From contig NZ_CP102251.1 of the NCBI RefSeq assembly GCF_025145285.1, positions 2,418,001-2,482,000 of the forward strand: a stretch of DNA of 64,000 nt, written 5' to 3'. The translations under genes were made by a program, and so were the position numbers. Of the stretch, positions 1 to 7,731 are shown piece after piece; positions within the stretch are counted from its first letter, which is position 1; every line of letters begins with the position of its first letter. The notes under the pieces are model-generated. The model made no database searches, was not told where the DNA came from, and was given only the letters and a program-made list of their open reading frames with translations. The stretch comes from Alistipes onderdonkii. Its GTDB lineage: Bacteria; Bacteroidota; Bacteroidia; Bacteroidales; Rikenellaceae.

Positions 1-1
1 G

Positions 2-1234
2 ATGCGCAGCTGCACCTTCCCCCTGATGTACATCAAGCGGGACTTGAACACCTGCAATAATTGCGGACTGTGCGAAAAGAAATGTCCCTACCAGCTTCCG
101 ATCCATGACTATGTGAAGGTGAAGCATGTCGACTGTACGTTGTGCGGCAACTGCATCGGTGCGTGTGCCAAGGATGCCTTGCAGGTCAACGGCCGCCGTT
201 CGCTGCGCTGGGTGCCCGGGTTGCTGGCCGTGGTGCTCTTCTTCCTGGCCATATGGCTGGGTTCCACCATGGAACTGCCGACGATCGACGAGAAGTGGGG
301 CGACTACGAGAAGGTCGAGAACCTGCAGACGTTCGAGATGGAGGGCTTGCAGACGATCAAGTGCTTCGGTTCGTCGAAGGCTTTTTCGGCCAAGATGCAG
401 GCCGTGCAGGGCGTATACGGCGTCAAGACCTTCGTACGCCGCCATGGTGTCGAGGTGCTTTACGACCCGGCTGCCACCGATACGCTGAAGATACAGGCTG
501 CGATCTTTGCGCCGACGCTGCGCAAATATGCCATGCCGGGCGAGCAGGTGCCGATGCTCGACGTGGTGAAGCTCGGCGTCGAAGGGCTCCACGACCGGAT
601 GGATATGATCTATTTCGGCATGGTGCTCCAGAAGATCGAGGGAGTCTACGGCTTCACGTCGGAGTTCGCCTGTCCGGTGGATGTGACGGTCTACGTCGAT
701 CCGGCTGCCGGTATTACCGAAAAGATGTTCGGGGAGGCGATCGACGCCAAGGAACTGGTCATCCCGACCAAGGAGAGCGAGAAGGTGATCCCGATGCATA
801 CGGTGCTTAAAAGCTATGCGGTCGCCGGACAGGTTTCGCGTGAAGAGTTTGCGCAGATCATGTTCCGCGATGTGGAGAAGCTCGCGGGCAGGTTCGTTGC
901 CAACCAGGAGAAGTGGGGGGACGACGAGCAGTTCCCCAAGGCGGTCTACGAGATGGTATTCCCCGGTATCGAGAAGATGCCGATCCGCAATGCGTTCCCC
1001 TATTTCAAGAGCTTCCTTTCGTGTACGGACGGCATCGTGTCCGTGGATTTCGTCCTGCGGGATATGAAGCCCGTGATGCGCATCCGCTATGTGAAGTCGA
1101 TGTGGGACGACGCGAAGCTGTGGAAAGAGGTTTTCCAGGCCGAAAAATGGACGCTGCGCATGGCTGACGGCACCTTCAAGGAGGCTGACCCGCGGCTGAA
1201 GTTCACGACCGAGGGTAAGACCGTCGAAGAGTAA
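2..1234 (+). CDS. Membrane-anchored 4Fe-4S ferredoxin protein (5' end probably cut by the window)
   Basis: The visible part has two ferredoxin motifs near its start (CNNCGLCEKKCP and CTLCGNCIGACA, about residues 18-56). One hydrophobic membrane segment follows at about residues 70-87 and then a long soluble tail. This resembles the C-terminal half of NapH/CcoG-like membrane ferredoxins whose N-terminal helices would lie upstream, so the ATG at base 2 is probably internal. The tail holds two weak repeats that look like heavy-metal-associated (HMA) domains without the full CxxC. The role would be electron transfer at the inner membrane; the partner is unknown. A terminator follows directly. Confidence 0.6.
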   Translation: MRSCTFPLMYIKRDLNTCNNCGLCEKKCPYQLPIHDYVKVKHVDCTLCGNCIGACAKDALQVNGRRSLRWVPGLLAVVLFFLAIWLGSTMELPTIDEKWGDYEKVENLQTFEMEGLQTIKCFGSSKAFSAKMQAVQGVYGVKTFVRRHGVEVLYDPAATDTLKIQAAIFAPTLRKYAMPGEQVPMLDVVKLGVEGLHDRMDMIYFGMVLQKIEGVYGFTSEFACPVDVTVYVDPAAGITEKMFGEAIDAKELVIPTKESEKVIPMHTVLKSYAVAGQVSREEFAQIMFRDVEKLAGRFVANQEKWGDDEQFPKAVYEMVFPGIEKMPIRNAFPYFKSFLSCTDGIVSVDFVLRDMKPVMRIRYVKSMWDDAKLWKEVFQAEKWTLRMADGTFKEADPRLKFTTEGKTVEE

Positions 1235-1245
1235 CCCTAAACTCA

Positions 1246-1280
1246 ACGGGAGGGCGTCGGCGACGGTGCCCTCCCGTTTA
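1246..1280 (+). terminator. Rho-independent terminator after the ferredoxin gene
   Basis: A perfect 10-bp stem (ACGGGAGGGC with GCCCTCCCGT), a 12-base loop and a short T-rich tail lie between the ferredoxin stop and the peptidase start. Confidence 0.7.
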
Positions 1281-1285
1281 TAAGA

Positions 1286-3466
1286 ATGAAAGATATGAGA
1301 AGATGGATAGCCTGTCTGGCCGTTGTGCTGCTCTGTATGCAGACTGCAAGGGCCGACGAGGGCATGTGGCTGATGCACCGGCTGGCGGAGATTTATCCGC
1401 AGATGAAGGCCCGGGGACTGAAAATCAAGGATAAGGAGATTTACAACGAGAAATCGGCGGCGCTGGCCGATGCCGTGGTGGCTGTCGACGGCGGCATGGG
1501 GACGGGCAGCATGATCTCCGACCAGGGGCTGATGATTACCAATCACCATGTGGCTTACAGCGACATCTGCGCCCTGTCGACGCCCGAATGCAACCTGCTC
1601 GAAACGGGATTCTGGGCACGTACGCGCGATGAGGAGATTCCCGTCCCCGGCAAGACCGTGTGGTTCGTGCGCAAGGTGGTCGACGTGACCGACGAGGCCA
1701 ATGCGCTCAAGGAGGAGATGAAAGCCGCCGGGAAATGGGGCATGATGGCCCCGCGCCGCCTCTATGCCGAACTGGAAGGGCGCTACGGCCGGGAAACGGA
1801 GTGCGAGGTGTCGTGCTACTCGATGTGGGGCGGCAAAATGTACCTGATGTTCTACTACGACATCTACAAGGATGTGCGGCTGGTGGGTACGCCGCCTGCG
1901 TCGATCGGTGCCTTCGGCGGCGATTACGACAACTGGGGCTGGCCCCAGCACAAGGGCGATTTCGCGCTTTACCGCGTCTATGCCGACCGGGAGGGACGCC
2001 CTGCGGCCTATTCCGCCGACAATGTGCCGCTCAAACCCCGCCGCGTGTTGCAGGTCGCCACGGGCGGCGTGCATGACGGCGACTTCGCAATGGTGATCGG
2101 ATTCCCGGGGCGTACGAACCGCTATGCGTCGTCGTTCGCCGTGGCCGAGAAGCAGCGTGTCCGGAACCCGATCGTCGTGGCCAACCGCCATGACCGGATG
2201 GATATTCTCAAACGCCATATGGAACGCGATCCGCGGGTGCGCATGGAGTATTCGGATGCTTATTTCGGCCTGAGCAACTACGCCGACTACGCCAAGTGGG
2301 AGAACAAATGCCTGCGCCGTTTCGACGTCGTGGCGATCCGTGAGGCCGAGGAGGAACGCCTGCAGCGTTGGATCGAGGCCGATTCCGCCCGCAAGGCCGA
2401 GGACGGGACGTTGCTCGAAGAGCTCGCGCGCGGTTACGAGGCGCGGCAGGGCGCCGAGCGCAACCTCAATTATTTCCGCGAGGCATGGCTCGGCCCCAGC
2501 GAGGCGCTGCTCGTGGCCAACCGCGTGTCGTCGTACCTTGGCAAACTCGAACGGCTGAAGCAGGACTCGCTGATCGTGGATTCGAAGGATGCCCGAAGCG
2601 TCGTGGCCGGGAGCGGCCGCCTGCGCCGTAACTACGATGCCGCGACCGACCGCGACCTGTTGGCGCGGATGGTGGTGAACTTCACGGCCAACGTGCCGCG
2701 CGAGATGTGGGGCGTGCAGTTGCAGGCGATGTACGACCAGGCGGGAGGCGATGCCGACCGTATGGCGCGTGCGGCGTTCGATGCTTCGTTTTGCAGCGAC
2801 CCCGTGCGTTACGATGCCTATTTCTCGAAGAACCGGTCGGTGGCCGAAATACGCCGTGACCCCATGGTGGCGCTTACCGAATCGGTCACCGTACAGCGTT
2901 TTACGGGCGGTGTGGACAAGGCCGAAAAGCGCGGCCGTGCGCATGTCGGGCGGAGCGAGAGCCGCTATGCCGACCTGCTTTACGATTTCCGTGCTTCGGA
3001 AGGACTGGCGCAGTATCCCAATGCCAACTCGACCATGCGCCTGACCTACGGTAACGTGCAGCCCCTGAACCCTTCGGACGGCGTGCATTACGATTCGCGT
3101 TCGACGATTGCGGGCTATATGGAGAAGTACAACCCCGACGAATACGAATACCGTGTCGACGACCGTATGCGGCGGCTGATCGCCAAACGGGACTGGGGAC
3201 GCTGGGGCGAGAATGGTACGCTCTATGTCAATTTCCTGACCGACAACGACATTACGGGAGGCAATTCGGGCAGCCCCGTACTCGACGGCAGGGGGCACCT
3301 TATAGGGCTTGCGTTCGACGGCAACCGCGAGTCGATGGCCGGCGACGTGTGGTTCCATCCCGAATTGGCGCGCACGGTGTGCGTGGATATCCGCTATGTG
3401 ATGTGGGTGATCGACAAGTATGCCGACGCCGGGTGGTTGCTCGACGAAATGAAGTTCGCAAAATAA
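1286..3466 (+). CDS. S46 family dipeptidyl-peptidase, DPP7-type
   Basis: This is a secreted serine exopeptidase that removes dipeptides from the N-terminus of oligopeptides in the periplasm, feeding amino-acid fermentation. It has a signal peptide (about residues 1-23), the catalytic-His block TNHHVAYS (about 85-91), the Asp block GGDYDNW, and the nucleophile in GGNSGSPV (Ser about 661). The 726-residue length fits the family. The S1-specificity position is Gly (FDGN, about 679). A Gly there marks DPP7, which prefers hydrophobic P1 residues, while Arg there marks the acidic-specific DPP11. The start was chosen for the signal peptide; Met4 is an alternative. Confidence 0.9.
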   Translation: MKDMRRWIACLAVVLLCMQTARADEGMWLMHRLAEIYPQMKARGLKIKDKEIYNEKSAALADAVVAVDGGMGTGSMISDQGLMITNHHVAYSDICALSTPECNLLETGFWARTRDEEIPVPGKTVWFVRKVVDVTDEANALKEEMKAAGKWGMMAPRRLYAELEGRYGRETECEVSCYSMWGGKMYLMFYYDIYKDVRLVGTPPASIGAFGGDYDNWGWPQHKGDFALYRVYADREGRPAAYSADNVPLKPRRVLQVATGGVHDGDFAMVIGFPGRTNRYASSFAVAEKQRVRNPIVVANRHDRMDILKRHMERDPRVRMEYSDAYFGLSNYADYAKWENKCLRRFDVVAIREAEEERLQRWIEADSARKAEDGTLLEELARGYEARQGAERNLNYFREAWLGPSEALLVANRVSSYLGKLERLKQDSLIVDSKDARSVVAGSGRLRRNYDAATDRDLLARMVVNFTANVPREMWGVQLQAMYDQAGGDADRMARAAFDASFCSDPVRYDAYFSKNRSVAEIRRDPMVALTESVTVQRFTGGVDKAEKRGRAHVGRSESRYADLLYDFRASEGLAQYPNANSTMRLTYGNVQPLNPSDGVHYDSRSTIAGYMEKYNPDEYEYRVDDRMRRLIAKRDWGRWGENGTLYVNFLTDNDITGGNSGSPVLDGRGHLIGLAFDGNRESMAGDVWFHPELARTVCVDIRYVMWVIDKYADAGWLLDEMKFAK

Positions 3467-3505
3467 CCCGGTGTGCCGGTGGTAACCGCGGCATCCCGAC
3501 GTGTC

Positions 3506-3537
3506 AAGCAGACCTGCCAATTGGCAGGTCTGCTTTT
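3506..3537 (+). terminator. Strong palindromic terminator after the DPP7 gene
   Basis: A perfect 30-base palindrome (arms AAGCAGACCTGCCAA and its complement) ends in a run of T, 40 bases after the stop codon. It could also act on the opposite strand. Confidence 0.8.
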
Positions 3538-3539
3538 GT

Positions 3540-3710
3540 TGCAGGGGCATAGCTGTCCGGTGTCCGTATCCGTATGGCTTTTGGGATCGGTGTCCGTCTG
3601 CGTATCCGTCGCGCGTTTGGGGTCGGCGCCCGTATCCGGTTTCGTCGGGCTTTTGCCTTCGGCCTCCGTCTCTGTTACGTGTTTGGGGTCGACCTCCGGC
3701 TCCTGTCCGC
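3540..3710. repeat. Degenerate tandem repeat, about 30-36 bp units, between convergent genes
   Basis: Four to five imperfect units built on CCGTATCCG...TTTGGGRTCG fill this gap. Read on the minus strand they would encode D-P-K-x-x-T-D-T steps, but that frame is out of phase with the adjacent HAD gene and has no own start. The stretch is therefore taken as non-coding low-complexity DNA. Confidence 0.4.
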
Positions 3711-3712
3711 GT

Positions 3713-4363
3713 CTATCCCAGAAGCAACTGCCGCAGGGCGGGAATATCTTCCGCAATAAATGCGGGTTTTGCGGTCTGAAGCTCTTCGCGGCTGCCGTAA
3801 CCCCACAGTACGCCGATGGCGGCAAGCCCCGTTGCGGCTGCGCCTTCGACGTCATGGCGGCGGTCGCCGATCATCACGGCACGGGCGGGGTCGTCGATGC
3901 CCAGCGTGGCGAGTGCATGGCGGATTACGTCGGCCTTGGCGTCGCGCGAGCCGTCGGGCGTGCTGCCGCTGATAAGCGCGAAGTCGTCCGCGAACCCGAA
4001 ATGCCGGGCAATCTGCTCCGCGAAACGGGTGGGTTTCGAGGTCGCCACGACCAGTGTCGCCCCGTGCGCCCGCAGGTCGCGTAACAACTCGGGGATCCCT
4101 TCGTAGAGCCTGTTCTCGAAAATCCCTTTCGGGGCGTAATATTCGCGGTATTTTTCGACGGCTACCTCGGCATCGGCGTCGCTCATGTCATAGAATTCGC
4201 GGAACGAATTGCGCAGCGGCGGCCCGATGAAGGGGCACAGCGCCGTGGGGTCGTCGGCCTCGATGCCGAAATGCCGCAGGGCGTACTGCACCGAACGGGT
4301 GATACCCGGCATCGGGTCGGTGAGCGTTCCGTCGAGGTCGAAAAAGAGGTATTTCCAGCGCAT
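3713..4363 (-). CDS. HAD-superfamily hydrolase, phosphoglycolate-phosphatase-like
   Basis: A 216-residue cytosolic phosphatase of the HAD-IA group. Motif I is FFDLDGTLTD at residues 7-16 (nucleophile and general-acid Asp), motif II is VATSKP, and motif III/IV is MIGDRRHDVEGA near residue 170, with a helical C1 cap between. These motifs support small-molecule phosphate hydrolysis; substrate (phosphoglycolate, nucleotide or other) cannot be read from sequence. It lies downstream of the CoA-transferase on the same strand with a 118-bp gap, so it may be transcribed with it. Confidence 0.8.
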   Translation of the reverse strand: MRWKYLFFDLDGTLTDPMPGITRSVQYALRHFGIEADDPTALCPFIGPPLRNSFREFYDMSDADAEVAVEKYREYYAPKGIFENRLYEGIPELLRDLRAHGATLVVATSKPTRFAEQIARHFGFADDFALISGSTPDGSRDAKADVIRHALATLGIDDPARAVMIGDRRHDVEGAAATGLAAIGVLWGYGSREELQTAKPAFIAEDIPALRQLLLG

Positions 4364-4481
4364 GGATCGTCGTTTTATATTATTCCGGACGAATCACGCT
4401 TTTTACGCTATTCCTTGCCGGCTTGCCGGGTGGAAAAATGCAGGATAAGCGTGTCGCCCTCTTCGAAGAGGCCGGGCGCCC

Positions 4482-5774
4482 CTATCTGAGCCTGAGGAAC
4501 GAGTAGCCGAAGCGTTCGCAGGCGGCCTTTTCCAGCTTTTCGCGCACCGAGGGATGGGCGACGGCGATCAATGCCCGCGCCCGCTGGGCGAGGTTGCGGC
4601 CGCGCAGGTGCGCAACGCCGTATTCCGTTACGATGTGCTGTACCATGTGGCGGGTCGTCACGACGCCCGCGCCGGGCGTCAGCAGCGCCTTGATTTTCGA
4701 TTCGCCCTTGAGAGTAGTCGACGGGATGGCGATGAAGGTTTTCCCGCCCTCCGACAGGGCTCCTCCGTACATGAAATCGTGCTGCCCGCCTACGCCGGAA
4801 ATGATGCGCTCACCGACCGAGTCGGCGCAGACCTGCCCCGTGAGGTCGACCTCGACGGCCGAGTTGATCGCCATCACGCGCGGGTTCTCGCGGATGCGGA
4901 ACGGGTCGTTCGTCCATGCCACATCCTTCATCACGAGGTCTTTGCGGTAGTCCATATAATCGTACAGCCGGCGCGATCCCAGCGCCAGCGAGGCGACCGT
5001 TACGCCGGGCATGACCCGTTTGAGCGAGTTGTCGATCACGCCGCTTTCGAGCAGCGGCAGCACGCCGTCGGTCATCGCCTCGGTATGCAGCCCGAGGTGT
5101 TTGTGGCCCGTGAGCGCGGCCAGCACGGCATTGGGGATTCCGCCCACGCCGATCTGCAATGTCGCTCCGTCGGGGATCAGTTCGGCGATGTGGTTGCCGA
5201 TCCTGCGTTCGATGTCGGTGGGGGTTGCCGAGGGCACCTCGACCAGCGGGTCGTCGACCTCGACGGCCGCGGCGACGCGCGAGAGGTGGATCACGGCGTC
5301 GCCGTAGGAGAACGGCATGGCCGTGTTGACCTGTGCGATGATTGTCCTGGCGCATTCCACGGCCGAAACGGCCAGGTCGGCCGAGACGCCGAACGAGCAG
5401 TAGCCCTCCTCGTTGGGGCGTGAGAGGTTGAGGATTGCCACGTCGACGGGCAGCGTCCCGTCGCGGAACAGCCCCGGGATTTCGCCCAGGAAGGCCGGGA
5501 TCGACTGTCCGTAGCCCTGGGCCAGCCAGCGGCGGATGTTATTGGCCACGAACAGGCTGTTGACCAGGAACGTATCCTTGTATTCGGGGCTGCAATAGGG
5601 GGCGTCTGCCCTCCCGACGGCGAATCCGGAGTAGAGCGTGACATCGGTGAGCTCGGCGGCGCGGTCGGTCATGGCGCGGACGAGCACTTCGGGGATCGAG
5701 GTGCTGCCCTGAATGTAGACGCTGCTGTGCGGGCGGATGAGCTTTACGGCTTCGGCGGCTGTCGTGAATCGCAT
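4482..5774 (-). CDS. Acetyl-CoA hydrolase/CoA-transferase family protein (4-hydroxybutyrate/butyryl-CoA transferase-like)
   Basis: A 430-residue family I CoA-transferase. The catalytic Glu is in LGLHTEAMTDG (Glu232) and the CoA-pocket segment GVGGQHDF is near residue 330, followed by the conserved AIPSTT block. Known members move CoA between an acyl-CoA and acetate. The gene follows an aminotransferase by 4 bases in the iorAB operon, so its likely substrate is the arylacetyl-CoA made by IorAB. That would release arylacetate and give acetyl-CoA for ATP synthesis. The substrate is an inference from context; the family call is firm. Confidence 0.8.
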   Translation of the reverse strand: MRFTTAAEAVKLIRPHSSVYIQGSTSIPEVLVRAMTDRAAELTDVTLYSGFAVGRADAPYCSPEYKDTFLVNSLFVANNIRRWLAQGYGQSIPAFLGEIPGLFRDGTLPVDVAILNLSRPNEEGYCSFGVSADLAVSAVECARTIIAQVNTAMPFSYGDAVIHLSRVAAAVEVDDPLVEVPSATPTDIERRIGNHIAELIPDGATLQIGVGGIPNAVLAALTGHKHLGLHTEAMTDGVLPLLESGVIDNSLKRVMPGVTVASLALGSRRLYDYMDYRKDLVMKDVAWTNDPFRIRENPRVMAINSAVEVDLTGQVCADSVGERIISGVGGQHDFMYGGALSEGGKTFIAIPSTTLKGESKIKALLTPGAGVVTTRHMVQHIVTEYGVAHLRGRNLAQRARALIAVAHPSVREKLEKAACERFGYSFLRLR

Positions 5775-5778
5775 AGGC

Positions 5779-7092
5779 TTATCGGTGGTTTTGCCCGAAG
5801 GCGGTTAGGCGTGTTTCGAGCAGTTCGAACTGCTCGGGGCGGTTCAGTTGCGAAACGCAGACCCGGATGCCCGGCTGGCGGCTGCCGGTCGATGTGAGCG
5901 ATATGGCGCAGATGCCGTAGAGGAGCAGTTCGCTCAGCAGCTCCGCGCTGGAGAGACCGCCGTAGCCGACGGTGTAGAAGAATCCGTCGCTGACGGTTTC
6001 GTCCTGGTCTTTGTCGTAGACGATGCGGAAGCCGTGGCGCTGGAAGATCTCCTTGGTGAGGCGGGCGCGCCGGGCGTATTCCGAGGTTTCGCCCACGAAA
6101 TCGAGGTGCCCGTCGGCCGCAGCGCGGAACATCGCCGCCAGGGCGTGCTGCGCCGAGTGGCTCGTGCCTGACGAGGCGGCATAGAGGAACGTCAGGACAT
6201 AGGCGTCGCCCAGGCGCCCCATGCCGTAGCGCTGTTTGAGCGCGGGGTAGTGCCGCGGGTAGAGTTTGTCGGAGATGGCTGCGATGGCGATGCGCTGGCC
6301 GGCGTAGCTGAATATCTTCGAGCCGGAGATCATCAGGATGTAGTTGTCCGTGTACCTGGCCACGGTGGCCTGGTAGGGCGCTTCGAAGGGGCGTCCCAGG
6401 GGTTTGCGGAAGTCCATGCAAAGGTAGGCGAGGTCTTCGATGACGATGGCGTCGTATCGGGTAGCCAGCTCGCCGATCGTACGCAGCTCATCCTCGGTGA
6501 GGCATATCCACGCCGGATTGTTGGGGTTCGAATAGACGATGGCGGCGATGTTGCCCTGTGCGAGGTAGCTTTCCAGCTTCGGGCCCAGTTTTTCGGCGCG
6601 GTATTCATAGATGTCGAACGACGCGCTGGGGATATCGAGGATCTGCACCTGGTTGCGCTGCACGGGGAATCCGGGGTCGATGAAGAGGATCGTATCCTTC
6701 CCGGGCACGAGCTGCGAGCAGAGCAGGAAAGCCGTGAAACTGCCCTGCATCGACCCGACCGTCGGGATGCAGCCCTGCGGTGCGACCCCGACGTCGAGGA
6801 ACGCGCGGATGAAACGCGAAGCCTGTTGTTTGAGTTCGGGGATGCCGAACATGTTGGGGTACTGCGATGCCACGCCTGATTGCAGAGCCCGGCATTCGGC
6901 TTCGACCCCCGCCTTTTCGGGCGGAAGCCCCGGCACACCCATTTCGAGGTGCAGGAATTCCATCCCCGTCTGTGTTTCCATGATGCGGGCTATGTCGCCC
7001 GACTGGCGGATCGTCGCTTGGGCGATGTCCGCAATGTCCATGCGCTCCAGCGCGGAGTCGAGCACGGAGCGGTCTATCGGCAGCCTTCCCAT
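5779..7092 (-). CDS. PLP-dependent aminotransferase, class I/II
   Basis: The start was set at the ATG giving MGRLPIDRS (437 residues). The open frame extends further upstream but only as a shadow of iorB. The PLP signs of fold type I are present: a YSNPNNPAW segment, an EDLAY Asp block, and SGSKIFSYAGQR with the Schiff-base Lys. The protein overlaps the end of iorB by 19 bases, which indicates translational coupling. In this operon it would remove the amino group of aromatic amino acids to give the arylpyruvates used by IorAB. Its exact amino acid is not shown by the sequence. Confidence 0.85.
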   Translation of the reverse strand: MGRLPIDRSVLDSALERMDIADIAQATIRQSGDIARIMETQTGMEFLHLEMGVPGLPPEKAGVEAECRALQSGVASQYPNMFGIPELKQQASRFIRAFLDVGVAPQGCIPTVGSMQGSFTAFLLCSQLVPGKDTILFIDPGFPVQRNQVQILDIPSASFDIYEYRAEKLGPKLESYLAQGNIAAIVYSNPNNPAWICLTEDELRTIGELATRYDAIVIEDLAYLCMDFRKPLGRPFEAPYQATVARYTDNYILMISGSKIFSYAGQRIAIAAISDKLYPRHYPALKQRYGMGRLGDAYVLTFLYAASSGTSHSAQHALAAMFRAAADGHLDFVGETSEYARRARLTKEIFQRHGFRIVYDKDQDETVSDGFFYTVGYGGLSSAELLSELLLYGICAISLTSTGSRQPGIRVCVSQLNRPEQFELLETRLTAFGQNHR

Positions 7093-7676
7093 TGTGCGGT
7101 CTGTTTTTGTGCGTATGCGTAGCCTGCGCGGAATGCCGCGAGGTTCGTGTCGACGATGGCGTCGCCCTTGCGGGCGAAAATGGCGCGTATGCCCGCTTCG
7201 AGTTTTTCGGGTGCGATGCCCAGGAACGGTGCTGCGGCGCCCAGCAGCACGATGTTGGCGGCACGGGGCGATGCGGCCTGGCGGGCGATGGCATCCACGT
7301 CGAGTGCCACGCTGTGCGGCAGGGAGGCTATCTCCCGCCCGAGCGTATCGGCATCGGGATAGTCGGGGATGTTGACCAGCGGGGCGGTGTTGGTGATGAC
7401 CCAGCCCCCGGTCGAAAGCCACGGCAGGTAGCGGAGTGCTTCCATCGGTTCGAGCGAGATGATCAGGTCGGCGGCACCCCGCGGAATGAGGTCGGAGGCG
7501 ATTTCATCTGACGAGATGCGCAGGTTCGACTGCACGTCGCCGCCCCGCTGGCTCATGCCGTGGACTTCGGCCTGCTTGATGTGCAGCCCCTGGTCGAGGG
7601 CAGCCCTGCCGATGACGGTGGCGATCGAGAGGATGCCTTGTCCCCCTACGCCCGAGAGTATGATGTCGCGTTTCAT
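7074..7676 (-). CDS. iorB: Indolepyruvate:ferredoxin oxidoreductase, beta subunit
   Basis: A 200-residue gamma-type oxidoreductase subunit beginning with the family signature SGVGGQGIL and followed by a VHGMSQRGG motif. With IorA it oxidatively decarboxylates arylpyruvates to arylacetyl-CoA, CO2 and reduced ferredoxin in the cytosol. It starts 55 bp after iorA, and its last 19 bases overlap the following aminotransferase gene. Identification is strong because iorA lies directly upstream. Confidence 0.9.
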   Translation of the reverse strand: MKRDIILSGVGGQGILSIATVIGRAALDQGLHIKQAEVHGMSQRGGDVQSNLRISSDEIASDLIPRGAADLIISLEPMEALRYLPWLSTGGWVITNTAPLVNIPDYPDADTLGREIASLPHSVALDVDAIARQAASPRAANIVLLGAAAPFLGIAPEKLEAGIRAIFARKGDAIVDTNLAAFRAGYAYAQKQTAQWEGCR

Positions 7677-7731
7677 GGTTTGCCTGTTTTTAGGGTTTTG
7701 CCGCCGGGCGGTCGCCGCGACGGGCGTGTCG

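Noticed and set aside
3394..3855. Minus-strand frame with D-P-K-T-D-T repeats as a tail of the HAD protein
   Set aside because: It is out of frame with the HAD gene, which has its own stop at 3713, and would need a frameshift for which no slippery site is seen.
5779..7422. 547-residue form of the aminotransferase
   Set aside because: The first 110 residues are Arg/His/Pro-rich shadow of iorB. The fold and operon overlap favour the ATG at 7092.
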